40,940 nucleotides of DNA from Flavobacterium psychrophilum (GCA_945878515.1 CAMCTL010000006.1:1-40940); one strand, 5' to 3'. Positions 8,361 to 16,645 are shown, counted from the stretch's first letter. The notes: generated by a model from the sequence alone, not told the origin. Program-made: numbers and translations.

Positions 8361-8589
8361 CTTTAATTTATTTTAGTAAAACTCAAAGGAATCTTCACTA
8401 TTTAGATAAACGCTAGCAAAAGCAGCACTAATTCTTTTTCTAAGGCAAGAATCGTCTTTCCGATAAATTGATTTTTGTCATTCAGGAATCCGATACTTTA
8501 TAATTAGCACTCTATGATTATTTCATGCATCCAATAAAAGTAGATTATCTGTTTTCCAAGTTGAACAGTAAAAAACTTATAATCAGCAA

Positions 8590-9249
8590 CTAAAGCAAAG
8601 AAAATTCCATAGCTTTGTGCGAAAGCTCTATCAAATTTTTAACTTTTAGCTTTTTCATTAAATTAAAACGGTGTACTTCGGCGGTTCGTTTGCTAATGTC
8701 TAATGCTTCTGCAATTTCTTTATTCCCTTTGCCTGATAACAATAGTACAAGAATTTCTTTTTCCCTTTTAGTAATCAACATTTCTTCGTTTGTAGATTGT
8801 TTCTCTTCTGAAAAATTGGTTGCTTGAGTCAATTGGCCTATCAATATAGAGGATATATCGCCACTAAAATATTTTCCACCTTCAGCAACAGTATTCAGTG
8901 CCTTAAGGAATTCTTCTTTGCTAGAGCCTTTCAGCAAATAGCCATCGGCGCCAGCTTTAATTGATTTCAGAACATATTCTTCGGATTCATGCATCGAAAG
9001 CATTACAATTTTTACGGGATTTTTCTGGCTACGCAGTTTTTCGACTACTTCAATACCCGTTAAATTAGGCATTCGAATATCAAGTATTAATAAATCTGGC
9101 TGATTGATTTCGATTGTTTTTAATGCTTCTAAACCATCTGTTGCCTCGCCAACTACTTCAATGTTGGCTTCGTTTTCTAATAATGATTTGATACCATCTC
9201 TTACAAACACGTGATCATCTGCTAGCACAACTCGAATCGGATTGCTCAT
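8590..9249 (-). CDS. NarL/FixJ family response regulator
   Basis: A 219-residue two-domain response regulator. The receiver has the acidic pair D11-D12, the phospho-acceptor D57 in LILDIRMPN, and a conserved KG at the end of its fifth strand region. The C-terminal LuxR-type helix-turn-helix (about 150-215) reads LITKREKEILVLLLSGKGNKEIAE and ISKRTAEVHRFNLMKKL. The residues aligned with NarL K188 and K192 are E and F, so DNA specificity should differ from enteric NarL. Its partner is most likely the kinase at 9574-11379, whose gene lies upstream on the same strand but 324 bases away. Palindrome site 4 lies 28-43 bases upstream of the start, suggesting autoregulation or control by the Crp/Fnr protein. 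Confidence 0.9.
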   Translation of the reverse strand: MSNPIRVVLADDHVFVRDGIKSLLENEANIEVVGEATDGLEALKTIEINQPDLLILDIRMPNLTGIEVVEKLRSQKNPVKIVMLSMHESEEYVLKSIKAGADGYLLKGSSKEEFLKALNTVAEGGKYFSGDISSILIGQLTQATNFSEEKQSTNEEMLITKREKEILVLLLSGKGNKEIAEALDISKRTAEVHRFNLMKKLKVKNLIELSHKAMEFSLL

Positions 9250-9276
9250 AATCTACTTAATTTTTAATTTAATTTT

Positions 9277-9292
9277 TAAGTATATAAACTTA
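9277..9292. promoter_or_regulatory. Palindrome site 4, upstream of response regulator
   Basis: TAAGTAT-AT-AAACTTA matches the 7-2-7 motif of the other three sites with one mismatch. It is nested in a wider inverted repeat, TTTTTAAGT (9273-9281) and ACTTAAAAA (9288-9296). The centre is about 35 bases before the response regulator ATG. Confidence 0.55.
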
Positions 9293-9309
9293 AAAAGTGA
9301 TGCTAATGT

Positions 9310-9570
9310 ACGTAATTTTCAATTGCAATTTCAATTTCAAAAATCAATTTCAAAAATCGATTTCAAATTCAAAAATCAATTTCAGTGTAATAATATTTAA
9401 CAAAAAAATATTGCTAATAATCATTGTAACTATATTCTGCGGTGAACCTACCATTCTAGCCTTGCTTCAATTACTGATGGTTTTAAATTGTAATTACGCA
9501 TATTTATCATTAACATTTTATTGAAATTGTAATTGAAATTGTAATTGAATTTGATTTTTGAATTTGATGT
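9310..9570. repeat. AATTTCAA-word repeats flanking a 170-bp core in the kinase-regulator gap
   Basis: This non-coding gap starts with repeated TTTCAAAAATCAA-like words (9317-9384) and ends with two tandem copies of ATTGAAATTGTA (9520-9543) plus related words. TCAAATTCAAAAATCAA (9363-9379) and its exact complement (9551-9567) form a 17-bp perfect inverted repeat 171 bases apart. The core between them has no open frame of note. It could be a decayed non-autonomous element or slippage-derived sequence; no target duplication is recognised. Confidence 0.6.
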
Positions 9571-9573
9571 TTT

Positions 9574-11379
9574 TTAAATAGGAATGTTAAAAGTAATTCT
9601 AGTTCCCTCATCAGGAACAGAATTAAAAAACACACGACCGTTGATGTATTGTATTCTTTCTTTCATAAAAAGCAATCCCATTCCCGATTCGCTATTTCGC
9701 TTTTTTTCTACTGAGGAAACGTCAAAACCTTTTCCATTGTCATCAATTATAATGCTCAAAAGTTTGTCACTATGCGAAAGTTGAACAATGATATGCGTAG
9801 AATTGGCATATTTCAAAGCATTATTAATAGCTTCTTGAGTCAGCCTATAAATGTTAATTTCGACTAATGAATCCAATCGTTGGTCAAAATTGGTTTTGTT
9901 ATAAAACAAAATTTCTTTTCCAGTAAGTTTTGATAATTCCTGAGTTAGTTTTGCCAAAGAAGATACAATTCCGTGGTCGCTCAATTCAGGAGGCATCAAG
10001 TTGAAAGTAGCAGTACGAACACCTTTTATAATGTCTAAGGATAATTTTTTAAGATATTCAATTTTTTGAGCCGATTTTTCTTGGTCGTCCAGATTAATAC
10101 TTTCGAGACTGAATTTTAACCCTGTAAGCATTTGTCCAATGCCGTCGTGAATTTCTTTGGCAATACGGTTTTGTTCATTTTCTTGGTTTTCGACAATCTT
10201 ACTCGAGATTAATTTTTGCTGATTGAGTTTGTCTGTGATGTTCTCGGTATTCAACCGCTCAACTTCTTGCTCTGCTTTTTTTCTTTCAGTAATATCAAAA
10301 CAAATGACCAACAATTCCGCTTCGTCTTTCCTGATAGTCACCGGAATCATGGATAAATCAAGCCAAATCAATTGTTCGTTTCGAGTCGTAATATTTATCT
10401 CGCCTTGCCAACCCGTTCGTTGTTTTTCAAGAAAAATCTGTTGTAGAAAGTTCTGCTCTTTTTCAATTGGAGTTAATGCCTGCGCAAAAGTTTTATCTGA
10501 AAGGAAAGAATTGTATTGCAGTAATTTGGAAAATTTTTCTCCAATATGAATAATAGATCCATCGGGCGCAACCCTACAATACAAAAGGGTGTTTTCCATT
10601 GCATAATTAAGTGACTTCAATTCTTTCACTGAATTTTCTTTTGCTTCGCTGATGACTTCGGTGTCGTGTGCAAGTTTTAGTGCTTTTTTCTCTGACAATA
10701 AAAGTTTTGAAATTAGATCCTCTACATTTTTATTTGTAGGTTTAAAAATAAAAATGAATTCTAAGATTAGTACAAGTATTGTAAAAAATAAAATAAGATA
10801 TTCGGTCTTACTTTGTAAAGTCACTTTTTTGCGGGCTTCAATATCATACTGCCCTACTATTTGATCCATTTTATCCAAAAAAACGGCGGAATTTTTTAAA
10901 ATGGTATCAACCAATACCTGATTTTCCTCTTCATTTATTCTGTTCTTTTTATTGTCTAAAAATGATGATGAAGCGCTAATAATAGTGTTAAAGTTTGGTT
11001 TTATTCCGAGATATAAATCATTAAGTTCTTTACTTTTTTCTTTTGGAAAACCGAGACTATCATTCCCTATTTCTAAGGCATAATGATTGAATTTCCAAAG
11101 CCGCTTGATCTCGTTAATTTTATCAATTCCCGCGTCAATATTATTGCTGTCGGTTACAAAATTTAAAATCAAAATCTCTTTGGTTAGCTTTTGACTCAAA
11201 AAACGCTGCTTTCCTGAATAATTAATGATTTTAGAATCGCTTAATTGGGTAAAAATATTATACTGAATAACCAATTGACTTAGCAAAACGGTAACCGCGA
11301 TGGTCAATAATGCAAAAATGTATAATTTCTTTAAGTTTTTGAAAGAAATAGATGCCGAGGTAAGTTTGTTGTTTTTCAT
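9574..11379 (-). CDS. NarX-like sensor histidine kinase with PilJ-type sensor and PAS domain
   Basis: A 601-residue membrane kinase. TM1 (about 19-38) is followed by a PilJ/NarX-type periplasmic domain with INYSGKQRFLSQKL at 52-65, comparable to the nitrate-binding P-box of NarX. TM2 is about 194-213, then a coiled region, a PAS domain (about 262-365, ending FDITERKKAEQE), and a HisKA_3 dimerisation domain with phospho-acceptor H411 in KEIHDGIGQ. The catalytic domain has the N box EAINNALKYA and G boxes DDNGKGF and GMGLLFMKERI. This is the usual partner architecture for a NarL-type regulator. It starts 11 bases after the DUF4202 gene, downstream of nirBD, so nitrate or nitrite is the probable signal. 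Direct nitrate binding is inferred, not shown. Confidence 0.9.
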   Translation of the reverse strand: MKNNKLTSASISFKNLKKLYIFALLTIAVTVLLSQLVIQYNIFTQLSDSKIINYSGKQRFLSQKLTKEILILNFVTDSNNIDAGIDKINEIKRLWKFNHYALEIGNDSLGFPKEKSKELNDLYLGIKPNFNTIISASSSFLDNKKNRINEEENQVLVDTILKNSAVFLDKMDQIVGQYDIEARKKVTLQSKTEYLILFFTILVLILEFIFIFKPTNKNVEDLISKLLLSEKKALKLAHDTEVISEAKENSVKELKSLNYAMENTLLYCRVAPDGSIIHIGEKFSKLLQYNSFLSDKTFAQALTPIEKEQNFLQQIFLEKQRTGWQGEINITTRNEQLIWLDLSMIPVTIRKDEAELLVICFDITERKKAEQEVERLNTENITDKLNQQKLISSKIVENQENEQNRIAKEIHDGIGQMLTGLKFSLESINLDDQEKSAQKIEYLKKLSLDIIKGVRTATFNLMPPELSDHGIVSSLAKLTQELSKLTGKEILFYNKTNFDQRLDSLVEINIYRLTQEAINNALKYANSTHIIVQLSHSDKLLSIIIDDNGKGFDVSSVEKKRNSESGMGLLFMKERIQYINGRVFFNSVPDEGTRITFNIPI

Positions 11380-11390
11380 TGGAAACGCTA

Positions 11391-11972
11391 TTACATCCCA
11401 AGTGAATCTTTGATCAATTGAAAATTAGAATCGCTAAAATTGATTTTCAAGGCTTCTTCATGTCCTTTTATTGACATTTTATTCCAAGTTTTCAGGATGA
11501 TGTTTTTCATTTTTTCTCGGTCGTGTTTTTGTGCAAAATCATCAAAGTAATATTCCAGAAACACCAGACAAATTACATCTTCGAGGAGTTGGGTTTCGAT
11601 ATCTTTTTTGAGTAATTTTTTTTCGATAAGGAAAGAAACTCTATCTATAAATATTGGAGAATATCCAGCTTTTTCTAAAATTTCGGCAGTAGTTTGGGCG
11701 TGAAATTTCTTTAAGTCTTCACGCCACTTTAAATAGCCAACGCGATCCATGGGGAAGGATTCGCGCGGCATTTTCCAACGGCAAATGTGTTGCGCTTTTG
11801 CAGCAATCTGAATTTCTTCGGAAGCATTTGGATAAAAATCCATCAGTCTTTCAAACATTCGATTCGAATATAAAAGTTCCTTTGGGTAGCTATTGTACTG
11901 GTATATTTCACTGTTTGGATCTTGTGCATTTTCGGCATCAATCCACGCACTGGCGTTCTGAAATGGTGTCAT
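11391..11972 (-). CDS. DUF4202 family protein, nitrite-reductase-associated
   Basis: A 193-residue soluble, mostly helical protein resembling the DUF4202 family: the start FQNASAWIDAENAQDPN, AQHICRWKMPRESFPMDRVGYLKWR and EDVICLVFLEYYF are the recognisable blocks. The spaced histidines, acidic residues and tyrosine in the helices recall HD-domain folds, but no HD dyad is certain and no activity is known to me. It lies 34 bases after nirD and 11 before the kinase gene, so it is very probably cotranscribed with them. A role in nitrite reductase maturation, siroheme handling or signalling is possible but unproven. Confidence 0.75.
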   Translation of the reverse strand: MTPFQNASAWIDAENAQDPNSEIYQYNSYPKELLYSNRMFERLMDFYPNASEEIQIAAKAQHICRWKMPRESFPMDRVGYLKWREDLKKFHAQTTAEILEKAGYSPIFIDRVSFLIEKKLLKKDIETQLLEDVICLVFLEYYFDDFAQKHDREKMKNIILKTWNKMSIKGHEEALKINFSDSNFQLIKDSLGM

Positions 11973-12006
11973 TTAATTTGAATTGTTTAAATTCAAAGAT
12001 ACACAA

Positions 12007-12384
12007 TTATTCCAAAAAGCCAACGAATACTTCGCCGTCCACCACTTTTACAGGATATGTAGCAATCGAATATTCTTCGCCATTCAGGTTGGAGCCATCA
12101 GTAAGGGAAAAAGTTTTTTTGTGCATAGGACATGCAATTTTAGGGATTTCGTCAGCAGAACCAATCATTCCTCTAGACAAAACCATTTCCATTTTGTGCG
12201 GACAAACATTTTGGCAAGCATACCATTCGTTTCTGCGAGTGAAGTTAATGACTGCAATTTGCTTGTTTTTATATTTGATACAACCTCCACCTTCAGTTGG
12301 AAAATCAGTAGTTTTTCCAGCTTTGAACCAAACATTTACATCGTTAAACTGAACCGTTTCGTATTGATTTAAAATATCTTGCAT
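12007..12384 (-). CDS. nirD: Nitrite reductase (NADH) small subunit, Rieske-type
   Basis: A 125-residue Rieske-fold protein. The two ligand loops are complete: C61-P-H63 in NVCPHKM and C85-P-M-H88 in IACPMHKK, so it should bind a [2Fe-2S] cluster. The E. coli NirD subunit lacks these ligands. It partners NirB in the cytoplasmic six-electron reduction of nitrite to ammonium. It lies 106 bases downstream of nirB in the same direction. The gap contains no strong terminator, so an operon is likely. Confidence 0.92.
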   Translation of the reverse strand: MQDILNQYETVQFNDVNVWFKAGKTTDFPTEGGGCIKYKNKQIAVINFTRRNEWYACQNVCPHKMEMVLSRGMIGSADEIPKIACPMHKKTFSLTDGSNLNGEEYSIATYPVKVVDGEVFVGFLE

Positions 12385-12490
12385 AATTTTAGTTTTTAAA
12401 ATTCCATCTCTTCAACATAGTAAATTTAGGTCTGCCAAAGATCAAATCCTGTTTGTTACAATTGATGGAAGATTTTTTGAATAGTTGATA

Positions 12491-14995
12491 TTACCAGGCT
12501 GAAGGCATTTTTTGACCTCTAAGAGGAATATATTCTAAAGTATCATCACGATCCTCTGAATTGGTAAAATGACTGAAACGTTTCATCATTTCGGGATCTT
12601 CAATGGCTTGTTTCCACTCGCATTCAAAAGTATCTACTAATTGTTTCATTTCGGCTTCAAGTGTTTCGTTGATTCCAAGGCTGTCGTTAATCACTATGTT
12701 TTTCAAATATTCAATTCCACCTTCTAATTTTTCTAGCCAAGTTGAAGTTCTTACTAATGGTCCTGCGGTTATAATGTAGTACATTAAGAAACGATCCATA
12801 TACTTAATTACCGTTTCTTTATCGATAGATTCTGCTAATATAACGGCGTGTTTCGGATTCGCTCCTCCGTTTCCACAGATATACAAATTCCAACCACCTT
12901 CAACTGCAATTACACCAAAATCTTTGCCTCTAGCCTCGGCACATTCTCTGATACAAGCCGAAACTCCTCCTTTTAATTTATGCGGAGAACGGATTCCTCG
13001 GTAACGATTTTCTAATTCGATAGCCAATGTAGTACTATCATCCATTCCGTAGCGACACCAAGCATTACCTACGCAACTTTTAACCGCTCGTAATGATTTT
13101 CCGTAAGCGTGACCACTTTCGAAACCATTGTCTATAAGGGTTTTCCAAATGGCTGGTAAGTCATTCAATTCGGCTCCGAATAAATCGACTCTTTGCGCCC
13201 CGGTAATTTTGGTGTATAAATTGTATTTTTTAGCTACTTCGCCTACAACTATTAATTTTTCGGCAGTAACTTCTCCTCCAGCCATTCTCGGCACCACTGA
13301 ATAGGTTCCGTTGCGTTGAATATTTGCTAAAAATCGATCGTTAGAATCTTGGGCTGTAATATGTTTGTTGGCAGTATCATTATAAATGCTTGAAAAAATA
13401 GATGACAAAACGGGTTTACACACTTCGCAACCATCTCCTTTTCCTATGACACCCAACACTTCATTGTGATTGGTGAATTTATTTATTTTTATAATATCGA
13501 ATAATTCCTGTCTGCTATAGGCAAAATGCTCACAAACAACATCTTTTACTTCTTTTCCTAGGGATTTTTGGGTTGCTTTTACAATATCAACGACCATCGG
13601 TTTGCAACCACCACAACCTGTTGTCGCTTTGGTCAATTTTACTACATCCGAAAAGGTTTCACAGGTTCCATCTGTTATTGAGCAACATATAGCTCCTTTA
13701 GTAATATTTTCGCAAGAACAAATCACAGCCGAATCAGGCAAATCATTTGCTCCCAAAGTTGTTGATTCTCCACCTCTAGAACCCAAAATCAAATCTTCGG
13801 GATTTTTCGGCAATGACATAGCGTTACTGTAAATTTGGAACAATCCGTTGTAGTCTGATGAATCGCCAACAAGAATTCCGCCCAAAAGTGTTTTACCGTC
13901 TTTGGTCACATTGATTCTTTTGTAAACTCCGCTGAATTTATTTTCATATACAATAGCAACAACTTCATCATTTTCTACGAAAGGATCACCAAAACTCGCT
14001 ACCTCGACACCAATTAATTTCAATTGAGTGGACATATCGATGGTTTCTCGCATCGTTTTTTGACCATTTAAGATTTGGTCGGCAGCAACATCTGCCATTT
14101 CGTAACCTGGTGCTACCAAACCGTAAATCATACTGTTATACAGTGCTACTTCGCCAATAGCATAAATATTAGAATCCGACGTTTGCATTCTATTGTTCAC
14201 AACAATTCCGCCACGTGCTCCCACTTCAAGTCCTGCAACTCTACCTAGTTCGTCACGAGGTTTTATTCCTGCCGAAATAACGAGCATGTCTACTTTTAAT
14301 AATTCATCATCGGCAAACATCATCCCGGTAATTGCGGTGTCGCCATCTATATATTGTGTCGCTTTATTTAGGTGTATGCCAATGTTGAGTGCTTCAATTT
14401 TAGATTGCAACATATTGCTTGCAGCTTTATCTAATTGTCTGGGCATCAGTTTGGGGGCAAATTCTACCACATGAGCATTCAATCCCATTCCTAAAACGGC
14501 ATTGGCGGCCTCAAGTCCCAATAGTCCACCTCCCAAAACAGCAGCTTGAGTTGCTCCTTTCTTTTTTATTTTTTTTGCGTAGGACATCATGGCGTCCAAA
14601 TCTTCGATGGTTCTATAGACAAAAACGCCTTCTTTGTCCGAACCTTTTATGGGCGGAACAAAAGCCGAAGATCCTGTAGCTAAAACTAAGTAGTCATAAC
14701 TAAGTATTTTTCCAAGATGAGTTGTGATTGTTTTATTTTCTTTGTCTAAGCCAACAACCAATTCCGATGTATTAAGTACAATATTATTTTCTTCATACCA
14801 CGACAAAGTGCTCATTGACAAATCATCGGCAGACTTGCCTCCAAAGTATTCACTCAGGTGAACACGGTCGTAAGCGCGTCGTGGTTCTTCACCAAAAACT
14901 GTAATCTGATAGTTCTCTTGACCCGATTTTGCAATGAATTTTTCACAAAATTTATAACCAACCATGCCGTTGCCGACTACAATAACTTTAAGCAT
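12491..14995 (-). CDS. nirB: Nitrite reductase (NADH) large subunit
   Basis: The 834-residue protein starts at the ATG at 14995, giving MLKVIVVGNGMVG, the canonical NirB N-terminus; an upstream in-frame TTG at 15022 overlaps the promoter box and is rejected. Domains in order are an FAD/NAD(P)H-binding pyridine nucleotide-disulfide oxidoreductase part (1-290, second Rossmann GGGLLGLEAAN near 155), a NirB-type middle domain, a BFD-like [2Fe-2S] domain (CSCEN near 427, CGGC near 461), a second CEVC pair near 525, and the siroheme/[4Fe-4S] half-domain repeat. Siroheme-cluster cysteines are CVGNAWC near 640 and CIREC near 680. It reduces nitrite to ammonium with NADH and NirD. Palindrome site 3 lies in its promoter. 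Confidence 0.95.
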   Translation of the reverse strand: MLKVIVVGNGMVGYKFCEKFIAKSGQENYQITVFGEEPRRAYDRVHLSEYFGGKSADDLSMSTLSWYEENNIVLNTSELVVGLDKENKTITTHLGKILSYDYLVLATGSSAFVPPIKGSDKEGVFVYRTIEDLDAMMSYAKKIKKKGATQAAVLGGGLLGLEAANAVLGMGLNAHVVEFAPKLMPRQLDKAASNMLQSKIEALNIGIHLNKATQYIDGDTAITGMMFADDELLKVDMLVISAGIKPRDELGRVAGLEVGARGGIVVNNRMQTSDSNIYAIGEVALYNSMIYGLVAPGYEMADVAADQILNGQKTMRETIDMSTQLKLIGVEVASFGDPFVENDEVVAIVYENKFSGVYKRINVTKDGKTLLGGILVGDSSDYNGLFQIYSNAMSLPKNPEDLILGSRGGESTTLGANDLPDSAVICSCENITKGAICCSITDGTCETFSDVVKLTKATTGCGGCKPMVVDIVKATQKSLGKEVKDVVCEHFAYSRQELFDIIKINKFTNHNEVLGVIGKGDGCEVCKPVLSSIFSSIYNDTANKHITAQDSNDRFLANIQRNGTYSVVPRMAGGEVTAEKLIVVGEVAKKYNLYTKITGAQRVDLFGAELNDLPAIWKTLIDNGFESGHAYGKSLRAVKSCVGNAWCRYGMDDSTTLAIELENRYRGIRSPHKLKGGVSACIRECAEARGKDFGVIAVEGGWNLYICGNGGANPKHAVILAESIDKETVIKYMDRFLMYYIITAGPLVRTSTWLEKLEGGIEYLKNIVINDSLGINETLEAEMKQLVDTFECEWKQAIEDPEMMKRFSHFTNSEDRDDTLEYIPLRGQKMPSAW

Positions 14996-15019
14996 ACTAC
15001 ATAAATTAAGTATTAGACG

Positions 15020-15027
15020 CAAAAATA
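15020..15027 (-). promoter_or_regulatory. Putative -7 box of nirB
   Basis: On the minus strand TAttTTTG matches TAnnTTTG and shares two bases with the end of palindrome site 3. It predicts a start near 15014 and a leader of about 19 bases to the nirB ATG. Confidence 0.4.
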
Positions 15028-15041
15028 CGTATTAATACTTA
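15026..15041. promoter_or_regulatory. Palindrome site 3, nirB promoter
   Basis: On the minus strand TAAGTAT-TA-ATACGTA; all seven arm positions fit the TA[A/C]GTAT class and pair across the dyad except one A/C difference. Further TAAGTAT words occur just upstream (15046-15053 region) and one downstream near 15007-15013, so several half-sites are clustered. Confidence 0.65.
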
Positions 15042-15088
15042 ATTATAATACTTATTTTTAGTATTTTTTATTAAAGGATTAGAAATGG

Positions 15089-15841
15089 CTATATACTATC
15101 TACTTGTTCATGGGTTACCCTAGAATTCAGATAAAAGAACAATCGTAATGTATGATTCATATCATACTGGTAGCCAGAAGATTTTTGTTGATAAACATTC
15201 ATATACCCAAAATCGAAGCTCAACTTAGGATTAATGGCTTGTTTGATTCCAATAAATATTCTATTTTGATCGAAAGTATTGTATACAATATCTTTTCCGA
15301 ATTGAACCAGTAATTCATCTGATATGACAAGTAGTGGTGCTGTTTTTTTCTTAAAAACAGGTATGGTTGTACCTAATAAAAAACGAACTCGATTTGAAAA
15401 TTTATTTTTCCCGGTTGAAACATCATTAAGCACGATTTCTTGCCACCGCTGCTCATTTCGTATCCTTTGAATGAGAGTGATATTGCCAGATTTGGAGTTC
15501 ATTTGTACTTGCTGATAGATTCTGTTTTCGTCCGAAAAAGTGGCCCAAGAATCATTTTTAGGCGCTAACCACAGATGCGCATAACCAGCTGTAAAAGAAA
15601 ACTTAGCATTGGGAATATAACTCAGACCTCCTCGTAACAAGAAAAAATTTGTGTCTTCAAAAAAATCATTTGCCCTCAAATGAACGTCGGCCGCAATGCC
15701 CCATTTTTCGCTAAATTTGGTTACTGAATTTAAGGAGACCCAAGTTTGAAATTGTTGATTGACTTCTTTTTGTTTGGGAGTTTGAGCAAAACTAACCATT
15801 GGCAACAAAAATAATAAAATTCTGAATGTATTTGGTTTCAA
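15089..15841 (-). CDS. DUF2490 outer-membrane beta-barrel protein
   Basis: A 250-residue exported protein with a signal peptide (MKPNTFRILLFLLPMVSFAQ, cleavage about 19-20). The mature part matches the DUF2490 pattern: QFQTWVSLNSVTKFSEKWGIAADVHLR, then FTAGYAHLWLAP, QRIRNEQRWQE and the terminal aromatic-rich strands. It is predicted to be a small outer-membrane barrel of unknown substrate. It lies directly upstream of nirB on the same strand, 94 bases away, but nirB has its own regulated promoter, so cotranscription is uncertain. Confidence 0.8.
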   Translation of the reverse strand: MKPNTFRILLFLLPMVSFAQTPKQKEVNQQFQTWVSLNSVTKFSEKWGIAADVHLRANDFFEDTNFFLLRGGLSYIPNAKFSFTAGYAHLWLAPKNDSWATFSDENRIYQQVQMNSKSGNITLIQRIRNEQRWQEIVLNDVSTGKNKFSNRVRFLLGTTIPVFKKKTAPLLVISDELLVQFGKDIVYNTFDQNRIFIGIKQAINPKLSFDFGYMNVYQQKSSGYQYDMNHTLRLFFYLNSRVTHEQVDSI

Positions 15842-15981
15842 AGTATTTTGCTTTTGTGTTACTAAATTTCAAATGCAAATTTACTATTTCAATACCTGTA
15901 GTACAAGTTTTCGATATACTAAACATTATGAAAAACTTTATTTATTTTTATTCCATTTTGGCATTACAAAATTTAGCGAAT

Positions 15982-16024
15982 AAAACCAACTTTATTAGAA
16001 AGTCTTCTTAAAAAAGTTGGTTTT
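15982..16024. terminator. Hairpin in the DUF2490-sodC divergent gap
   Basis: AAAACCAACTTT (15982-15993) and AAAGTTGGTTTT (16013-16024) form a perfect 12-bp stem with a 19-base loop. The A- and T-runs make it terminator-like on both strands, yet it lies between divergent genes. It overlaps the 3' end of a 27-codon frame starting at 15928, so it may end a small transcript. Confidence 0.5.
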
Positions 16025-16049
16025 CATAAATGAAAAATTAAAAGAATTT

Positions 16050-16075
16050 AAGACAACTTTAATTTTTGTTGTCTT
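16050..16075. repeat. Hairpin upstream of sodC promoter
   Basis: AAGACAAC and GTTGTCTT form an 8-bp stem with a 10-base T-rich loop, immediately upstream of a TAatTTTG box at 16085-16092. It could be an operator or an unrelated terminator. Confidence 0.35.
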
Positions 16076-16084
16076 ATTAATGAG

Positions 16085-16092
16085 TAATTTTG
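16085..16092 (+). promoter_or_regulatory. Putative -7 box of sodC
   Basis: TAatTTTG matches TAnnTTTG, with a TTTG at 16065-16068 a little closer than the usual -33 spacing. It predicts a start near 16098. Confidence 0.4.
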
Positions 16093-16117
16093 TTAGACTA
16101 TAAAAATTATGAATACT

Positions 16118-16645
16118 ATGAAAAAAATAATCTTCTCTATTGCAGTCGTTATTGCTGTAATCACTGGTTGCAAAACAAAAAGTAATCCAAGTGATGCTAA
16201 GACCTTGAACCTTGTATTTGAATCTAAAAGCAATAGCACAGTCACTGGAACAGCCATGTTCAAAGTAAAAAATGGAAAAGTGACTTTTATTGCAACAATA
16301 GCTGGATTAAAACCAGGAATTCACGCCATTCACATTCACGAAAAATCAGATTGCACGGCTGCTGACGGAAGCTCAGCAGGAGGACACTGGAATCCAACCT
16401 TTAAAAAACATGGAAAATGGGGCGTTGACGAATACCATAAAGGCGATATTGGCAATTTTATAGCAGATGAAAAAGGAAACGGAACCATCACGCTAACCAC
16501 TGATGAATGGGCAATTGGCGGCGACGATGCTACTAAAAATATTATTGGTAAAGGATTGATTGTGCATCAAGGTGCCGATGATTTTGTTTCTCAACCAGCT
16601 GGAAATGCAGGAGCCAGAGTGGCTTGTTCGGCAATTATTAAGTAG
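16118..16645 (+). CDS. sodC: Cu/Zn superoxide dismutase, lipoprotein
   Basis: With the ATG at 16118 this is a 175-residue protein starting MKKIIFSIAVVIAVITGC, a lipoprotein signal with the lipobox ITGC; an ATG three codons upstream (16109) is the alternative. Metal-binding segments of SodC are visible: HAIHIHEKSDC, the zinc-loop GGHWNP, and the HQGADDF block near the C-terminus, with cysteines in SDC and ARVAC placed for the family disulfide. It converts superoxide to hydrogen peroxide and oxygen outside the inner membrane. It probably stands alone, read from the box at 16085. Confidence 0.92.
   Translation: MKKIIFSIAVVIAVITGCKTKSNPSDAKTLNLVFESKSNSTVTGTAMFKVKNGKVTFIATIAGLKPGIHAIHIHEKSDCTAADGSSAGGHWNPTFKKHGKWGVDEYHKGDIGNFIADEKGNGTITLTTDEWAIGGDDATKNIIGKGLIVHQGADDFVSQPAGNAGARVACSAIIK

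Noticed and set aside
8361..8589. Possible pseudogene or 22-codon frame (ATG near 8526) after chlorite dismutase
   Set aside because: No family resemblance, no promoter or terminator, and the frame is too short to support.
9301..9524. 75-codon forward frame in the kinase-regulator gap
   Set aside because: It is made of the AATTTCAA word repeats and a Phe/Asn/Lys-rich translation without any family likeness.
14996..15022. Longer NirB from an in-frame TTG at 15022
   Set aside because: It would add nine non-conserved residues and overlaps the promoter box and palindrome; ATG at 14995 gives the canonical NirB start.
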